The notes: a model not told the origin generated them from the letters alone. A stretch of 64,000 nucleotides of DNA from Echinostoma caproni (GCA_900618425.1 UZAN01039603.1:66096-130095), one strand, 5' to 3'; shown: positions 41,367-55,311, counted from the first letter of the stretch. A program made the numbers and translations.

Positions 41367-41752
41367 TTCCCGTTGCTTTTGTTGTTGCTGCTACTGCTGC
41401 TGTTGTTGTTCTCTCAACTCTATTTTGTGGCGAAAACAAGTAGACATGAAATACCGCTTGCAACGCAAAACTGTTGCAACTATCCCGTTCACATATGAAG
41501 AGGAACATATAGTGCAGTATCATTCGAGCCGCAGAGTAATTCCTGAGGCAAGTGCTACACTTGCTCATCTTTTCAGACGTCAAGAAAACACTTTAGTGCA
41601 TTTTAGCGCCTGCCTTGGTTAGAAAAATAATCAAATTTATGGGGCAGAAAATAACAGCTGGATGCATATGTAGAGGTATCTCAGTTAGTGCACCTACTCT
41701 GTTTTCTTTCTGATGCTTGAACCGCCTCCGAGCATCCTAATCATCCCATATT

Positions 41753-41754
41753 NN
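41753..41754. other. two Ns flanked by an 8-bp duplication
   Basis: cccatatt precedes (41745-41752) and follows (41755-41762) the Ns, the same pattern as at 41366 and at the 443-base gap. Confidence 0.8.
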
Positions 41755-44700
41755 CCCATATTTGACACATAAAAAGCTTTTTCGTATTCAACCAGAGATG
41801 AAATATCACTTTTCCCAGCGACCCACACGGATTGGTACATATAGTTCCGTAGCTTCGAAATATGACTAAATGGCCTTGATTCTTAAATCTGATTAAATGA
41901 CATCTACTCAAATATGTTTAATTTTCAGGGTGAATTTGAAAACAAAATAGTATATTTCATTTAACCGCGGCTGCAAATCAAGACGCACAAACTGCTACTT
42001 AAAATGAAATAATATTATATATAAAATATATTTGCTGGGTATAGTTCCTAAAATCTCCAGAACAAAGTTGAGCAGTTCACTCGGTAAAGATAATGATAAA
42101 ACTGGTCCCAAAAGTATTCCATATTCCAGTTAGTATAGAATAAAACTTGAGGATAAAGTTAAACGTTTCGAATTGCTCCACATTAATAGTAAAAACATGT
42201 ATTTACAGCTTCGTTGCTCCAGGCATGTATCAGCAAATGACCTATGGCCAAAAGTGAACAATAAAGAAAAATCGCCACATGGATTTTCTGACTGATAGCT
42301 GTTTATTTAAAACTACTTTATCTTTCCAACTTCAATTTACTTACGAGTCAGACCACAAACATTACCAATAACATTAACAGAAACCTCTAGGTGCTGAACA
42401 CATGAAAAATTCAAGTTGAAGGTGAATATTCTCTACCTGACGGCATGTTCAAGTCGAATTCGATCAACATTATACCTATTAAACATGGTAACCTGTTACT
42501 CTCTTAGTTTCCGCTTATATGATAAAAATCACATTTAATTTCCCACATGGCAATAGCCAATTACAGTGTTCTTATGGGATATGAATAAATGCAAAAGTGA
42601 GGTATCGGTAATTGGATTCGAGCATATTACCTTCTAGGTGATCTGGTGGTTACCTTTGTGGCCTAATTTTGACCACGTAAACACTGACTTTGGCATGGTA
42701 AACTATGACAACGATTATCAATCAATTCGAAGAGGTGGGGCACTTCTTTTAGCCTGGCTGAACAATCAGGGGTTGTCGACTGAAGAATTTCATGAGATTC
42801 GGTTAAGGGTAGTAAATTAAAATGAAAAAATATTTGAATGTCATTGCTTACTCTGAATATAATTCTGAATATCCACTTTTGTGTAACAATCTCAGAACTT
42901 TGTGCTTTGGTCAAAGGTCCACGTATAATCTGCAGTGGGTGTTAGTAAAACGGTATATGAAAAATGGACTCCTTGAAATCCATCCAAATGCCATACCTGT
43001 AGAAGTGTGCGCACTTATCGGTCAATAGATTTCACTGCTCTGGAAATTCGTAGTGGTGGTGTTTGATGCCCACAAGGAACGAAACACTTATGCAACCAAA
43101 ACGATTGAAGGATCCGTTTTGAAATGGATCACAGATCTATCCCTTGTATAGAAATACCGTGAACACAGAATCGAAAGATGCATTTGAACACTGTCGCAGT
43201 TCCTATTTCCGAATGGAGATCAAACAAAGCTTAGTTTCCCGTTCCGACTGAGAAATATGATAAATATATTTTGGGTAATATGGTGCTTTCTCACAGGTAA
43301 CATGGAATCGAAAAAAGATAAAGTAACCCTTAAGGACCCAGGTATCACAAATGAGTGTCTTTTTACAAAACTTCATTAGAATAATTAAGATAAAAGGCAT
43401 CTGTTATTCTGCACAATCCATAATAACCATGCCGCCGTCCTCAGGATTGACAGTGGGTTTGACTGCGCATCGGTGGTTATCTGGCAACTTGTGTTTAATA
43501 ATTCTTCGAAATCCCATGCACTGTTTTCACCCTTCATCAGAAAGATTATTGGCTTTGAAGAGCTTCAAAAACAAAGTGCGCTTCTACTCCTGCGGTTCAT
43601 GATGATATGAAAAACAAAATAAAAGGTGAGACTGGCGAATAACTACAGAAAAATATCAAATATTTTTGCATAAATCACGCAAATTCGTGGCAAGTGAAGT
43701 GTTTCGAAGGGGCGATAGAAAAAGAAACACTCAAGCCGCTTTTGTGTAAAGCATGCGGTTTTCAAGTGAACCGGAAAGCCCCTTCCAGGGTGTTTAAAGT
43801 GTCTCTCTGTGTGTATGAACTCTAGGTAACTAACTAGGTTTTGCATTTTCATGCAATTTACGCATTCTAATCCTCACAAAAAGCTGAGTTATAGAATTTA
43901 TTTGTGAAGTAAATTGAATGTGTTGTACCCAAAACCATACCGTTTTCACTGCCAGTAGAAAAGCAACGTTTAATGACGTAAAATCTCTTATTTTTCGTCC
44001 AAATGTGTTTCCATCACGTCTAGAAGGCCTCAAAAATGTCTTACTACGAGTAAACGCTGGTAGAATGGCATTCCAAAGATATAGAACGCCCTTGTTGAGT
44101 TTGAAACACATCAGTCTAAGATAATCAATCAAACATGAATTGGAGTTGCCACATTAAAAAATACTTTCAGGTGCCCTGAAACAGTAAATGCTAGCTAGAT
44201 TCGTTTTGATTAGGATTCTTAGATGTGCAACTTTCATTGAGGAAGAAATTATGTTTAAAGAAACAGGCTCATGTGAGTATTGTGTTCTCAGGTTTGCTCA
44301 ATATGGGTAAAGAGACCCACTCTGAACCGAGAGATATAAGCAGGCAGGATTTACCACAACGAACTTCTCTGTGGGCGCAGTCACGTTAGTATAGAACAGT
44401 AATTGTTGCAGTTCAAACCCAACCAGCAATCCCGCTAACTGATTGCGGGTCACAACAATGCAGTTAGGAGTGAAATATATTAGTGTTTTCCGATGCATAC
44501 GTGTTCTGGTAGAAATGCCTTAATGCATTTTGATGATGTTCTGTTTCTGGCATCAAGTACGGACAGTTTGTAGTTTGCCCGGCATATTTTACTATTTAAT
44601 TATCAGTGTATTTCAAACCGCTGAAATAAATTACACCTGTTTACATCATGTGCCTGGATGAATTTTGTATTGCTTACTACTATAGAATAATCTAGCTTTC

Positions 44701-47700
44701 AAACGATTGTCTATTTTGTTTGCTTTAGACATGCACCAGTGGGTTTTCACCATTGTCTGGAATTGAACTGTTCTCAGTTCAGACAAGCAGCAAGTGAGAT
44801 CACTCTCCCTGTTCAATACAAGGACAGATGATGTTCTTCGCTCAGTGAGTTTACACCATCGCTATGTACCCAAATGTTCCCGTTTGTGGCCACCGATTGC
44901 GAAGCTCCATTTTATTTGACATGATCTCAACAGAAAAATAAATCTCAATGAAATACGGTCAGGGGAAGAAACCAAAACTAATGAATGCAAATTTTCGTAG
45001 AATCGATTGGTTATGTCGTCCATCGCTTGAGATAGTGAAATTTAAACATGTTTGTACTAAGAAGGAGGGATATGCACATTTATCCGCTTTATGACTGGTA
45101 AAAGCCGACTATCATCTTTGAAACCAACCCAAACAAGGTCGAATTGTGAATTTACTGCGTCAGTTCCAGTCTTTCTGACATCAACCCCTTAGGAGAACGG
45201 TTATTTTAGTGCGTTTTACGTATGGTGAACAAAGCAAGTGAGTAAACATTTTTCGCTCGCGAAATCGTTTATTGTCTCTCTCTAATTTTTTTATATCTAA
45301 GTTAGACGAACGGGAGGCTTTTTCAATCAACTACAATCACTTGTACAAGTTGAGGATTGAAGGTAATCTTTGATTCAAGACATGACTACCTGTGTTCAAT
45401 CAGAACCCAATGTTAAAATAACACATTATTAAGAATCTCGTGTCACTAGAAATTACGTCTCAAATGCCCCCCTCTCCTGCAACGTTGTTATTCCCATCCT
45501 TGACTGTATTAGTCCTAAACAATGATTGGATTCTTCTTTCTTCTGACTATGCCAGTTACATGCAAAATTCATTCCCCTAGAATTTGTGAATCGGTGTTTC
45601 GTGAGCAGCATGACGCTTTTCAATCTATCATTAAACTGTCTTTTTCAGACATTTTTCAGACGGGGTCATGAATCTAAAAAGGTGGGTGTCTACATACCAT
45701 GTCGCAGTAATCGATTTACCTCCTTACATATTATCCTCAAAGGTGTTTCCACATCCAAAACCGTTTACCAGTTGTATTAGTTGTCAGTCAGTGTGTTTTG
45801 GCAGTTTGGGTGCTAATTATTCGAGTTTCTGATTGTTGTTTACAGTAAAATATGTACACTGCATCCATGAACAGTTGTGGCAGGACAAACAATGCAAGGA
45901 ATAAGCAGAACTGGGACGGAGCTAACTAGGGATCAGCACATTGGTTCCATGATTGTTCAATAAAAAACGACTAACATTGTCGGTGGCCCTCAGTTAGAGG
46001 GGTTATTACAGGTATTGCGAGGTACTACTCACATTTGTGAGTAGGGTGTAAAATAATGCGGCTGATCGTTTGTTTTAACGGTAAAAAATGAACAAGACCT
46101 CATAGAACGAGTTGCTGTGTTCGAAAAGATGAATACGGCCTGTTTCATTGATTACCCCGCTGTGCTGCCGGGAATTGTGATGACATGTTAGAAATGAGAT
46201 ATCTTGTTAGATGTACACCACAGTATTCATACCCTAACTCTGGTTCGTAAAAAACAAGTCTCCTCGAGCCAGCACCAGTATTCTGGAATTGAAATGCAGC
46301 AATTAAAAATAAATCCATCATACACTGACAAAATGAAATTTCTTTAATACGCCTGCTGATCAGATTTGAGATGCCAATGTGATTCGAAACTCGATAATGT
46401 TGATCGAGCACCCCGAATTTCATCACTCGAACTAAACTCGTCCACCAGTCTCCAATTCTCATTTACCGTGTAGCTCCAATGAATCGCTGATCAATATGGA
46501 ACGCAAGTTCGACGAAGAGATCACAAACAGAAATACAAGAAAACAAAATGTAAGCAGATCAGATTCCGTGAAAAACCTTTTCTCCAAATGTTTGCGAGGT
46601 TGAATATATTAGTTAAAAGTAATATCAGTTCATCCAATTGGTAGTAGTTTAGAACAATTACAATGTGTTCAACCGGACGCGTTCAATTCGAAAGCATCAA
46701 TTCTATCCTATTTTTTGTGAAATTGCCTACTGTGTCAAAAATAACGTTACTTGAGGAGACAGTGAAATTCTTCATCACAAAAAAATGGAAAATATTCACT
46801 CCCCGAGAAGCGTGTGCTACGCAGGTCAAGCACGTGTCTTTGGTACAAAATAACCCAAGCTAGTAAAAACATCAAGGTCAGAAAGAAAACGAATGGTTTA
46901 CACTATCCCCGCACCATCAATCCAAATATGTCGGTGCACTCGAGCTCTGGTGGAGCCGGTCGTACTGTCGAGGGACGGTTTCTGGTGCAATCGTTTTGCA
47001 AACTGGTTCATACTCGAACCGGGGGTTGATATCCTGGAGCATGTTACGGTTGAACAAAAGGGGATAAACCAAGGGACAACTTCATAGAGGTTTAAAATCA
47101 ATTATAACTAAGATATACGGAGCCTACTAATGGCGAGCATGTCAACTTGACCGCGGAACAGATTTCGGTAAAAAGGGATTAAACTATCGATTTTTTGTGG
47201 CTAATCAGTAATATTTTGCACTGGTAGAGCCCGTAGTGAAATGGACGAGTTTATTTATCTATGTCACTTCTCTAAACTTTCGGATTTCGTTTTCTGTTTG
47301 TTATATCATTATTATTATATTACTAGTAGTAGTATATCATCCAACTTGATGAAGCCCATTCAGTTTTATTTTCTGGAACCCGTTCATGTCCCTTACAAAT
47401 GGGTGAATGGAAAACCAGAACCTTTTAATCTAACTAATTTCTCGGTCGAAACTTCAAGGAAATCTTCAATCAAAAAATGTTCAGTTATGTTTGTAAAATG
47501 TTTGTCAAACTCGTAAACGTAAAACCGAAATTAAGATACATGAATGGTAATTCGCACTCATCATTTCCTTGGTAATTCAGTCAACTCCTTGGGATTTTAT
47601 TCCATTTATCAGTTCATGGCTTACTGGGTGTTTTTTGTTGGCTTCTGTCTCCGAAAGGGTGAGTTTACAGCGACTTCATAAGATACAGTAAATATGGACT

Positions 47701-47918
47701 CTAGAGTGAAGCAGTTCCTGAATTAATTATCAGTCTTTTCTCAACATCTTCACCCCTTTACAAGCTCCATTAAGTTACTTCGTACAATAATACAAGAATA
47801 TCTGTCATTTTATTCACATCCAACTCAAAACGATGTAAAACCTCCTGAATTTGACCTGTCTCTGAGATGGTCCGCGCAGCCTGTTGAACCGCAGGCAAAA
47901 GTGAACACACTTTCTACA

Positions 47919-47934
47919 ATATATATATATATAT
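47919..47934. repeat. (AT)n microsatellite
   Basis: Eight AT units. Further TA-rich runs follow around 48228-48284. Confidence 0.85.
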
Positions 47935-49460
47935 GCAAAACTATTCGCGAACATTCACTTCATCCAGTAAGGGGAAGCTTTGTTTGCATTATTTTTGCAG
48001 TTTTCACTTCCGCGGTAAATGATATTCTTCTGCTAACACTTCTCTATCCATTATGATGATGTTCTTCACGAGCTTAAAAACCCCACATTTGCTTTGTTGT
48101 CCCCCGGGGCGGTCAGTTATTTTATATAAACCAGCACACATGCACCCCAAAACTTTTTATGAGAAACTGAATGCGAAAATGGGTTATTATCTAAACACTT
48201 TCCATCAAAACAGAGCGATTTAGCACGAATATATATGTATATATATTAGATAATAAGTAGTATGTGATATATATATATATAGATATTCACATTCTATTTT
48301 TCATCACTAGACATGCTAACTAACTTACTCACAACAAGGCAAATGTGAGCCTAGTGGTTACCACTCAACGTTTATTTATTCCGTCCACCGGAAATTATAT
48401 GATTCGTTTACCCGAAATTCAATATGTTGAGGTTTAGTATAGAGACAAATTACTTCTCCCAATTGTAATAACCCAAACAAGGATGGATCATATTGACAAC
48501 TGTGCTCTCGGAATATTTTGGTTCAAGCGGAATTATGGGAATGGTCAGAACGAGAAAACATCAGCATCATCATGTCCCATCTCGGAAACTCCTTCTCGGG
48601 GTTCGGTGCGAAAGGCATCAAGCAAGAAATTCACATCTGCATTCAGATGATTTCCTTATGAAATTTTAAACGAAATATATATTTCATTAACTAAACCTCA
48701 GACGTATATGAAAGATCTTCGGACCCACAACGAATTATTATCCAAGATTTTTGAATCTAATTGTCACGTTGAACTGTTTGGCTGAAGTTCGTCGAACGTT
48801 CAATCTTCCGTCAATGATAAACGCACTGATACAAAAAGCGCAGAAAACAGCCTAGCATGCAGTCATCAAACATCAAGGTCTGGATAAGTATGACTTTATA
48901 AACTTGCTAGTGCTACCTGCCTTATACCATTCAAAGCCCCAATTCCTTAAGATCGAGCATTCCAAGTTCATCGAATTGTTCTGCTGGCCTTAGCATAGAA
49001 AATCTTTATAGCTTATGTTACCGTGATATGCAATATATTTTAGTATGAGAATACATAATATTTGCATATCACATTTTGGCTTTACAATTAAATCATATGA
49101 AACTTTACCCGCTAGTTATTTGTTCCATATACGTTGATTCATGTCTGATCGAAACGTGTAATCTGACTGGGTAAAAGAGAAAGAGCCTCAGTTAAGGAGC
49201 AGTTGGATAGAATTCGGTCTCAGAGTTTCAGAGTCCCTAATATACTACATCCATGTGCTACCGGTTAGATGTAAAAAGAAAAACGTCCAACAATTGCGCA
49301 TCGTCAAACACCGGAATGAAGTATTAGGTCAGAATAACACAGGCCGGGGAAACGTTTCCCACGGGACAACACACCTAACACACACGCAACTAGGGCATTG
49401 ACGTTCGCGTCGAATTTTCACAAAAGCTGATCAAGCATCATTGCTTACAAAATGTAGTGG

Positions 49461-49470
49461 CAGTAGTAGC

Positions 49471-49528
<58 letters not shown>

Positions 49529-49546
49529 ATAGCAGTAGAAGTAGTA
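49461..49546 (+). repeat. (AGT)n microsatellite
   Basis: About 28 trinucleotide units with a few interruptions (AGC, AAT, AGA). The polySer, polyVal and polyLeu open frames across it are products of the repeat and not genes. Confidence 0.95.
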
Positions 49547-50351
49547 GAGATAAATCCGTCCGGTGCTTTGAGAAGACGGAAGAAGTCATCAACCGGCCCG
49601 CTTTTATTGCTATTTTATGGTGCACGCGCACTGATTTGGGAGAAACAGAGTTCTGTCTTTCCATTGTCTGGTCCTGTCAACATTCATTATTAAAACGACT
49701 GAATTCAACCGAGAGGAAAATTTTAAAATGCATTACTTCGTCATGTTTTCAGAAAAAAAAACTTGTCTTGAATAATATATGCCCATAACTTGAAATTACT
49801 AAATGCAATAAGCATCTCTAACGTGGTCAGTGTCGTTGTTGGAATGTGATTCTCGGATGCATTCTGTGCAATGTATGCCGCAGATTATCCTCAAGATCCA
49901 TTCGCTCAACGTCATTTGCCCGGGGAAGTAATGGGCGATGCATTAAACATTAACTGACTTCATTTGTCGACAATCTGTGATTATAGAACCTTCGATGAGT
50001 CCCCTGAATTAAAAGCACTGACGATTTTCAGAAGGAATAAGGGCTTACGAATAGTATGACCAATTCAATCTGATTAGGGTGAAAAGACAACCTAAGTAAT
50101 GTTCGATAACCCAAACGTTAAAATGATGGAAAGGCAAAAGGTACTGAATATAGCTGTTAGGAAAACATCTCAAGAGATCTCAGAAAGAGGCCAAGCAGCA
50201 AAACATTTATTTCGTGATCAACATTTCAACAATTGTGGACAACGAATTGCATTGTTTCTTAACACAAAGAAGTATTGAAATTAGACAGTTCGATTATTCC
50301 AATTAGATTGACTTTAAAAAAGAATACCGCCCCTCATATTGCAGGGTTAGT

Positions 50352-50382
50352 ACAACAACAACAACAACAACAACAACAACAG
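50352..50382 (+). repeat. (CAA)n microsatellite
   Basis: About ten uninterrupted ACA/CAA units. Confidence 0.95.
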
Positions 50383-51175
50383 ATTAGAAGATATGCTCTC
50401 AGCCATGGTCTCACGGATACATTCTAAGGAGAAACACGCTGAAAGCGAATGAAAGGCATAATTCCATCTTATGATCTTGTTGTTCACGTACCCTTCCAGA
50501 ACAGCTCACATATTTATGTGATTGATATCAAAGAAAAGAAAAGAAATTCAGCTACTCCTGGCCCGTCTGAATGCGCTACTTTGTTTGTTGCCTGAACAGT
50601 CTATTCTGCTGGGTTTTAATGAAAAAAGAATCGATATTGTTGGCAAGGGGTAATTTTTTACTTTTGTCAGCCGCAAATCGTGTCCCTAAGTGGAAATCAG
50701 CATGTGTAAGACCCGAAAGGGAGGCTGCCACTCTGATCGAAAAAAACTAATACTTTCTATATCAAAAGTCAGACATGAATTCAGTGATACACAAATTCGG
50801 TCGATCTTGAGATGGTATCAGCTTTACGTCTGGCTCGTAATCCCTCAACATCAAACTTGCGATAATAGCGTAGTAAAACGTTCATCACAGAGCTGCATAG
50901 ACACTGTTATACTCTCCACAACTGGTGTGGTATAAAAACAAAAACAGTATGACAAAGAAGAAATTGTCCAGGCCATACAATGGCACTAGAAAAACCATAA
51001 AAACCATATAAAGGTGGGTAAATACATTGGTGCGTTCAAGGTCATTGGCAAAGTTCCCACCTTTGCGATAGCATAGCTGCTAGCAAATAATTCACCTAAT
51101 TTATACTACGGTGCTCATAGGCAGCTTGTCAATTTACTTCGTTTACCCGAACTTCAATTTGCTATAGTTGCACAG

Positions 51176-51448
51176 CTTACGCCTGTGAAGCACCCTGTCA
51201 AACCCATCAACTGCGAACCTACTCAGAACTACAGAATAACAACAAAACCTTTCGGGAGTTTAGTTGCTAGCCACGCCGCACAACAACAGAGACTGCCAAC
51301 CATATCTCCTACATCACAACAGAACATTTCATTCAATATCTCACTCACCCGTTTGTCACCTACCAGCGGTATGTTCACACCGATTTTCAAATCAACATTT
51401 TTGTCCGAACGACCGAGGAAAGAGGCGTCGGTCCTCGTTCACTGCTGA
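51176..51448 (+). CDS. candidate STP-rich terminal exon or repeat-derived ORF
   Basis: On the plus strand an AG at 51174-51175 (tagttgcacag) could be a splice acceptor. It is followed by a 90-codon open frame to TGA at 51446-51448, and AATAAA starts 8 nt after the stop (51456-51461). The peptide is rich in Ser, Thr, Pro and Gln (for example TISPTSQQN, LTRLSPTSG) with a basic C-terminal part (SERPRKE). No domain is recognised and the tract before the acceptor is not strongly pyrimidine-rich. A last exon with a polyadenylation signal, or a piece of a repeat, are both possible. Confidence 0.2.
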   Translation, partial: LTPVKHPVKPINCEPTQNYRITTKPFGSLVASHAAQQQRLPTISPTSQQNISFNISLTRLSPTSGMFTPIFKSTFLSERPRKEASVLVHC

Positions 51449-52843
51449 TTTATTGAATAAATGAATTACTATTTCTAAAATCCGCTCCAGTTCATTTTCA
51501 GACACACTGTCGCTCTAAGACTTGTGCAGTGTTCAATCTGATAGACGTTATCTCAAAGTGGAACCCTTTCGGCCCAGAGATGCAACAGCTGGGAAATTTA
51601 ATTGAAGGTAAAAAGAATAATCACTCAAAACTGTCACAAAGCTTCATGTGGATTGTACCATTCGGCGACAAAAATTAACCACACGATCAGAGGTAAGACA
51701 TAGGTGACCAACGCAAACGGATTGTAGAACATCTACTTTGTTTCGTTTTCGGTAGTAGTCCCGAAGCTGAAAAACATCTATATTGCATGTGTCCGTTAGA
51801 TTCGTGAGAGTCTATGTAATATGCTTGATTTGCTGTCAATTTAAACAAAGGGTCTTAGGAGATACGATCTCTTGTTGACTTACTCAAGCGTGTGTGTACT
51901 TGAATACTAGGCGTTCACGGTTTACAGACTGTGATTTCTATTCCATCGCGGAACATGTGCACTTGCGTGTTACCAAATTGGATCACTTCCGTGTTATGTT
52001 GAATAGAGCCAATTGAATCAAACAGCACCCGAAATTTGAACCGGTCGATTCCGGGGGGGAGAATAAACAAGAAATCGCATGTGAAAACGAATTGTCCCCT
52101 AATCCCTAGTTCGAAATCACCTCCCACAGCTTTTCCGCAGTGTCAAAAGCAATCACTTTCTTGCTTCGATGCAAAATCCCCTTCGGCTTCCCTCCGTTTA
52201 TAAACATTTTTATTGGTTAGTCGTAAGAAATGTCTACAAGGCGTTTTATGGCCTAACTCAAAGGGAAGATAGATGAAAAAGAAAACCGCGCGATAAATGA
52301 AGTTAATTAAACGTTTGCGTACTCCCAAGAAAAGTTAGACAAAAACAGGATTGCCTTTCCGGGTGAGTGCTTTTTGCGACGCCGAACGTGTTGTTTGCAA
52401 TCGTTTGGAGAACGTCAAAAGTTGAAATCAGTAGGCATGTGTTTGTGCTACTGGGCTGGAGCTTATATCACCAACTGAGTAGAAAAATGCACACACCTGC
52501 TTACAAGGCTGGTCTATTTTGCGCTTTTTATGAAAGTTCATATCCTCACTAGCTCCAATGATAAATTTTCATGAATAAAAAGCTTTCCCAACTGTGTTCG
52601 TCAGCTTTGAAAGTTTGCTGCGTTATGAAAGATCGCTAATATAAATGCCGGTTTGATCATGTATAAGTTGATCGAATTTAAAGTGACATAATCATACGAA
52701 CAACGATAAGTTTGCGAAAATAAGCCCGATCGATTCATTTAAAAGACAATGAAACAACCATTCGGGTCGGGACTTCAAACCCTTACCCCTGAGCTACACG
52801 GCCGACGGTCATCATTTTGTGCGAATGGCTCAATCAATTTAGA

Positions 52844-53151
52844 GTATCAAGCTTGGATTAGCCCATTCGATTGTTCAGAGGCACCAGGCACTCTTGATGG
52901 TTTTTTGGGTGTGGGTTTCACTCCTTGGAAGATCGCTAATTTCCCACGAGATAATGCATTCAAATGCGATGGAAACAGGACGAAACAGCTTTCCAGTGTT
53001 CTTTGTTGGTTTTCACAAACATTTCCATCGTATTTGAATGCATTATCTCGTGGAGAATTAACGATCTCCCAAGGAAAGAAACCCACACAAAATACCTTCG
53101 TTAGTGCCTGGTGCATCTGAGCAATCGAATGGGCTAATCCAAGCTTGATAC
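52844..53151. mobile_element. foldback (MITE-like) element
   Basis: The outer sequence GTATCAAGCTTGGATTAGCC and the following bases are repeated in inverted orientation at the far end (ending at 53151). The arms stay alignable for about 135 bp at roughly 85% by eye, including CACCAGGCACT, GTGTGGGTTTC, CACGAGATAATGCATTCAAA and GATGGAAA. Only some 40 bp separate them, so the whole 308 bp can fold into a hairpin. Both flanks carry TTTA next to or near the ends, a possible target-site duplication. It codes for no transposase, as expected for a non-autonomous DNA element. The open frames on both strands are mirror images of each other and are not genes. Confidence 0.75.
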
Positions 53152-55285
53152 TTTAAAATGAAACAATCATCTATTTTTGTAAAGAACAGTTTGCCTCAAA
53201 ATGCACAAACTGATCGACCTATCCTGAAAATAGACAACTTTCGCTTGAGCTGAAAGAGCGTTCGGACAGATCAATTAAGTCACCGCAGGAAAGTTTTGCT
53301 ATTGAGTCCTAATATGCGTGACGGGTTTGGGGACAGGTGAGGCTTTTCAGGGAAAACTGTTTCCTACAGTTTGCAAATCTCAAACCAGAGACAGTCTTAT
53401 AGCTGCGTGAAAAAAATCAGCGGATGTTAGTTTTTGATGCCTTTAGCTGCTTTGAAGGATTAGAAAATTGAAGGAGTTATTTCTGGGAAACATTTTCCAA
53501 CCCCTACGAAAACGATTCACTGACCGGAATCAATATGTTGGAGTAGGTTCCGGTTTTGTTTTTCAACGGTTTTGTTTTCGAAGGCTAGTGTTTTGCAGTC
53601 ACTAATGATTTATGGCAAAGATAAGGGATCTCGTTATGTGTATTTTCGCTCTGCACCTGTTGAAGTGTTTCGACCGAGGTCAGAAAGATTTTCCCTGGCC
53701 TATTCAAATCGATTTTGGTGTAAAAAATACGCAAAAAACAAAACTATTTTTCAAATGCATCCTAAAAGAGCTCTAGATGGCAGTAGTTAAAAACGAGAGC
53801 GGTTTTGTTTGATTCACTGATCAACTGAGGCTTGACAATGCACGTTTGATTAGAACCTACTTTTATTGTAATTTTTGAGAGCTACTTCATCTATTGACTA
53901 GCATCTCACGGGAAAATGGCGATTCAATGGAGAAATTGTGACAAAAAGTGAAGTGACTGAGACCAAATGTATAGCAAAAACAACAAAGTAAATATTTTTA
54001 TTCCGAAGGAGCTCTGAATAAATTCCATAGCAGTGCCATACATTTTAAAGAAAACAAAATTCTTTCATGTCATTTGCTATCAAACTTCACCAAGAAAGCT
54101 TCCGCGGTAGTACCATCTGAGTGGATGAACATTTTTAAATGGAAATATTTACGACGAACATTTTTTCCTGTTCTGTTCGCTCATCAAATATCCCATTACA
54201 TTTTGTCACATCGTTTCGATTTTTTTCGACACAAGGGTGTCACATGTGCAACTGAATTCAGCTTCCTTATCAACTCATCTTGATGAATTGCCAGCATGTT
54301 TCGTAACCAGTTTTCACGGGTTCGGTACTTCATCGCACCTCACGCAAGGGCTCATTATTCATGTCACGGGTTGTATTCGAACATAGGTGTTTAAGGTCGG
54401 TCACTTACACAATAATGTGGAAGAAATCCTTCTGCTGTCTTAAGAAAGATGTGTTTATAAAAAAAGGCAAATAATTAGTTGCTATTCATTTCAGCCTGTC
54501 CGATTTCTCAAATTGTGTTGCCACCCCCACCCCAAAGCAAAACAACATGGCATTATCTATGAAAAGTATAAGTCACTCTAAGGCAAAAATGTTTTGTTCT
54601 ACTTACCCTCATATCACATCACACCGTACACAATTTACTTATGCAAATCTGCCCTAAGGGAATTTTTCGGTCTGGGGGGAGCAACCGTATGTGTTATTGT
54701 GGGATTTGTTGCAAAAACTATTCCAGTTTGGGGTGTTTGGCCTCACCCAATTTCTCTCAATCTTCATAAATCATGATTCATGCACGCTCTGCGTTGAGTG
54801 AGTGGTACTTCACATTTAATGCGAAGTAGAGTCGATCGAAAACCTGTTGTCTGACGGGATTACCGTAAACTGATTGGAGTACGCAAACATATTATCAACG
54901 CTTAGTAGAAACTTGCTTTCAGATAGACAAGCTTTGAGTTGAAACGTTTTCTCGAACCGGTCAATTGGATTACCCTTGGAGTTATCACGTCATTCTATTG
55001 ACATCAGTTATAAATTGATTGATTATCTTACCGTTACGTTTATAGGTTCTAAAGCACATATAGACTTTTGCGAGATAAGAATCACTGTCCGCTTTGAGTC
55101 GAAATGAAACTCTTTTGAATTTTTTAGTTTTACTATTTAAAATATACTTCTTTATCTTTTCAATAAAAAAGATTAATTGCTACAGTACGTGTTTGTAGGT
55201 GGTGAAATTTATTAGTTATTTGTTCTTAGTACGTCAAAAGTAATTAATTTTTCTACCAAAAAGTGCTGCTTATAATAACTTGTTT

Positions 55286-55311
55286 ACAGGCCCCACTAAT
55301 AATGGGCCTGT
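55286..55311. repeat. short perfect hairpin
   Basis: ACAGGCCC and GGGCCTGT form an 8-bp GC-rich stem around a 10-nt loop. No gene end lies nearby, so a terminator or RNA role is not supported. Confidence 0.6.

Larger units (their letters stand above)
33623..51175. other. non-coding or unassigned region with simple repeats
   Basis: No secure gene was found here. Contents: a GC-rich islet (35222-35440), a 22-bp palindrome (37275-37296), a possible 41-nt kinase-like micro-exon (37803-37843), a tRNA-like sequence (38390-38445), a poly-C run (40402-40416), joins with N at 41366 and 41753-41754, a GTT/GCT-rich patch (about 41376-41410), a second GC-richer patch (about 46930-47060), AT repeats (47919-47934 and around 48228-48284), (AGT)n and (CAA)n. 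Other short open frames look random. Confidence 0.55.

Noticed and set aside
42636..42690. tRNA-like GATCTGGTGGTTACC
   Set aside because: No B box at the required distance and no cloverleaf.
46898..47101. GC-richer segment open on both strands
   Set aside because: No domain or repeat border could be recognised; noted only as a composition change.
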